A stretch of DNA of 21,252 nt from Balamuthia mandrillaris (lineage: Eukaryota > Discosea > Longamoebia > Balamuthiidae), in NCBI GenBank assembly GCA_031835245.1, contig JAVKOQ010000652.1:1-21252 (forward strand). The letters run 5' to 3'. The notes below the pieces were generated by a model. That model was given only the letters and a program-made list of their open reading frames with translations. It did not search any database and was not told where the DNA came from. The number at the start of each line of letters is the position of its first letter. The first letter of the stretch is position 1. The position numbers and the translations under genes are program-made. Shown here piece after piece: positions 18,879 to 21,252 of the stretch.

Positions 18879-19309
18879 TTATCGTTTGTTTGTTTTCTTT
18901 TTTCTTTAGCGTACAACGACACGAGAAAAGCAACACCCCCACAAGCGTCGGTATTGCTTGGCTAGCCTCTTGCCTCCTTGCCGCTTTCTTTTTTTCCTTT
19001 CGATGTCGACAATTAAATTAAGATCGAGATTTTGAATGATCTAATAGGGAGATCAATTCCGATAAAGAACAAATGACGTCATGGGCTGACGTGGGATAGA
19101 AAAGTTAATTAGAAAACTTGACAAGAAAAGGAAAAAAATCCACGTCAAAGGAAAAAAGAAAAGAAGGAAGGCCGCGGCAGGAGAGAAGAGAGAGAGGAGA
19201 GAGATAGAGAGGGGAAGAGGAGACTAACCATCCGTTGTTCTCTCTCACGCATTGCATAAGGGTTTTTTACCACTGAATTTTTTTTTTTGCAAAAAACAAC
19301 CTGCGCGGT
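18879..19309. promoter_or_regulatory. 431-bp divergent promoter (LRR gene / signal peptide peptidase)
   Basis: No coding exon is supported. The central part (about 19000-19150) is A/T-richer and carries three TGACG-type sites. A GA-rich tract (19180-19220) and a poly-T/poly-A patch lie close to the peptidase start codon. Confidence 0.6.
19074..19147. promoter_or_regulatory. Cluster of three bZIP-type TGACG sites (CRE and UPRE-like)
   Basis: A perfect palindrome ATGACGTCAT (CRE core TGACGTCA at 19074-19081), a TGACGTGG at 19087-19094 and a CCACGTCA, its exact reverse complement, at 19140-19147 lie within 74 bp. TGACGTGG is the known ATF6/XBP1-type unfolded protein response core in animals. 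The cluster is about 165-235 bp upstream of the peptidase ATG. Function here is inferred. Confidence 0.6.
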
Positions 19310-20874
19310 ATGGTGGTAGAAAGTATGATTGGAATTTTGGCAGAGCTGGAAGCGGAGATGCTCGTGGCCTACTCTGCCATACTTGTGATGGCGCTGGTGC
19401 CCATCTGGATTGGCTCTCATCGCTCTTTGGAACAGAAAGCGGTACTTCAAGACCCAGCCTCCGCTTCTCATTACTCCTTCAGTTCCCCTTCGGTATCTTT
19501 GCCGAGTGCAAAACAAATCTACACTCCTTCGCTCCCAGATTACCTTTTTTTTCTTCTTCATCTTCGTCACTCTTTTTTTGTTCCCTCTCTTTCATCTTTC
19601 AGTTTCTCACCCCTTATTTTCTTCTTGGTCATCTGTGTGCAGACAGAAACTCTCTCTTCAAAGGACGCTTACATGTTTCCTGTGATCGGCAGCTGCGTTC
19701 TCTTTGGACTGTACCTGCTGTTCAAGTTTCTCTCAAAGGAATATGTAAATATGCTGCTCACGGCCTATTTCCTGGTCTTTGGCATCGTGGCTGTGTCTTC
19801 CACCCTCCGCCCCTTCCTTGCTCCTTTCTTCTCTCCCTCCGTCCGAGAGAGAGAGCCCTACCACCTCAGTTTTACTCCATTTTGGAGAAAGGGTAGATAT
19901 TTTTCTTACTCTTCTTTGTTCCTTGCTCTTGTTCTTTTTTTCTTCTTCTTTCCTCTTCTTTCTTCTTTCTGCTTCTTAACTGGTTTCATATGACAGAGGC
20001 AATTGAAGTGAAGTTCACGATGGTGGAGTTTGTTTCTACTTTCTTTGGCCTTATCATCGGCATTTGGTATGTCTCCACGAAGCACTGGATTTCCAACAAC
20101 ATTCTGGGTCTCTCCTTCTCCATCCAGGGTGTGGCCTTCCTTTCTTTGGGCAGCTACCAGACTGGCTGCATCTTGCTTGTACGCATTTCACCATTTCTTT
20201 CCTTCTTGCTTCCACTTTGCTCACGTCTCTCTCTCCTCGCTTTTTCTCTATCTCTGCTCTCATTTTCTTGCAAAAAGGGAGGGTTGTTTTTGTATGACAT
20301 TTTTTGGGTGTTTGGCACGGACGTGATGGTAACAGTAGCCAAGTCATTTGATGCTCCCATTAAACTGCTTTTCCCCAAGGACATCTTTGCCGAGGAGATG
20401 CAGTTTAGCATGCTGGGCCTTGGTGACATCGTTATCCCTGGTAGGCTATATTCCCACTTCACCCTATCTATTTTGTTCTCTAGTTGTGTTCTTTGATCAC
20501 GTTTCATTCATTACTGTTTGCTCACATAACATCCCTTCACTACAGGTATTTTTATTGCTCTGCTGCTTCGCTTTGACGCGAGCCGAGCAGGAAAGAAGGA
20601 CAACTTTGCTCGCACGCACTTTATCACCACGTTCCTGGGCTACATAGCAGGCATGGTGGCCACCATCGGCGTCATGCACTTCTTCCAAGCCGCTCAACCC
20701 GCTCTTCTCTACCTCGTGCCTAGCTGCATCGGCTCCTCCTTGTTGGCTGCTGCCGCCACCGGCAATCTCAAGCAGCTCATCAACTACAGTGAGGAGGCGC
20801 CGGAGGAAGAGCAAACGACAACGACATCCACAACAACAAAGGACAAGAAGGCCCCGGCTACCAAACAGGACTAA
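19310..20874 (+). CDS. HM13: Signal peptide peptidase (intramembrane aspartyl protease, 351 aa)
   Basis: SPP is an ER membrane protease that cleaves leftover signal peptides and some tail-anchored proteins within the bilayer. Five exons: 19310-19441, 19643-19892, 19997-20178, 20278-20440 and 20546-20874, with phases 0, 1, 0 and 1 in agreement. The active-site motifs are present: FLYDIFWVFG with Asp195, MLGLGDIVIPG with Asp238, and QPALLYLVP (PAL at 294-296). Other family blocks are RSLEQKA|TETLSSKDAYMFP, FKFLSKEYVNMLLTAYF, KHWISNNILGLSFSIQG and VAKSFDAPIKLLFP. Nine membrane segments are expected. The exon 1 donor at 19442 gives plant-like spacing to the next block; a donor 51 nt later would lengthen that loop. 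The C-terminus ends in a Thr/Lys-rich tail without the KKxx ER-retrieval signal seen in the human protein. The start is the first ATG, and the frame before it is not conserved. Confidence 0.94.
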
Positions 20875-21252
20875 AAAAGAGAGAGCTGTGTGGTTTGTGT
20901 TTGTTTTTTTTTTTTGTCCGGTTTTTCTTTCTTTTTTTTCCTGCATGGGGTCCCAAAAGAACACACACATGTGCCTTCATCATCGTCCAAAGGTCATCCT
21001 TTTTTTTTCTTTGCTGCGGTCGAGGGTTCTGTCACCGGTTTTATCTCTTTTTTCCGTCGTTTTTTTCTTCTTTGCTTTGGGTGATGCGGTGACGTGGCGG
21101 CCCTTTTTCCGCCGCAAAAAGGAGAAACATCGAAAAAAAAAAACACACAAATCAAACTTGCTGCCAAAAAGGGGCAGAGCGGTGAGCCCCTCTAAGTTTT
21201 TATTTTATTTTTTATTTACTTCAAGGCGCGTAGTAGAAGAGGGGAGCGCGTT
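20875..21252. other. Signal peptide peptidase 3' flank and unassigned right edge
   Basis: About 380 bp without a supported gene. It holds several T-rich tracts, another TGACGTGG (21090-21097), an inverted repeat (21102-21122) and an A/T-rich block at about 21197-21221. The last part may belong to a neighbouring gene beyond the window. Confidence 0.5.

Noticed and set aside
1-21252. Transposons, virus-derived elements, CRISPR arrays, tRNA or rRNA genes
   Set aside because: I looked for transposase, reverse transcriptase, integrase or capsid-like protein sequence, long terminal repeats, spaced direct repeats and cloverleaf signatures and found none.

Overview
The window is nuclear DNA of a compact, intron-rich eukaryote, not a prokaryote. 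Ten protein genes are recognisable; nine lie wholly inside and one runs off the left edge. Nearly all are split by short GT-AG introns (about 65 to 240 bp). The gene set (MEF2-type MADS factor, AP-5 sigma, RRN3, PRP28/DDX23, signal peptide peptidase, MGG-starting leucine-rich repeat protein), the short introns and the close spacing suggest a free-living amoeba-like protist, probably an amoebozoan. That placement is inference. I see no transposon, virus-derived element, rRNA, tRNA or CRISPR array.

Layout, left to right. Minus strand: RRN3 (1605 to beyond the left edge), an SH3-SH3-glutaminase-like fusion (5596-2210), an aspartyl/asparaginyl beta-hydroxylase-like protein (6976-5808), the AP-5 sigma subunit (8285-7221), a MEF2-type MADS protein (11017-8633) and an F-box-like protein (12914-11651). 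Plus strand: a CDF/TMEM163-like cation transporter (13093-14652), sharing a 178-bp divergent promoter with the F-box gene, then the spliceosomal helicase PRP28/DDX23 (14944-17641). Minus strand: a leucine-rich repeat protein (18878-17975), convergent with the helicase. Plus strand: signal peptide peptidase (19310-20874), divergent from the leucine-rich repeat gene.

The genes do not form an operon or pathway; they are a housekeeping mix. Exon models were built by hand from reading-frame continuity, splice-site phase and remembered family sequences. All phases agree except in the Arg/Asp-rich exon of the helicase gene, which is one base short.

The most unusual content is the 1018-residue protein that joins two SH3 domains and a proline-rich linker to a glutaminase-fold domain. 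In that domain the catalytic Ser-x-x-Lys pair and most other active-site residues look replaced, which suggests a scaffolded pseudoenzyme. Other points of interest are a cluster of three TGACG bZIP/UPR-type sites in the promoter of the ER protease gene, a high share of 5' splice sites with C at intron position 4, (CT)n tracts lying sense-strand inside introns, and paired Ser-Cys-x-x-Pro-Cys-Cys motifs in the transporter.
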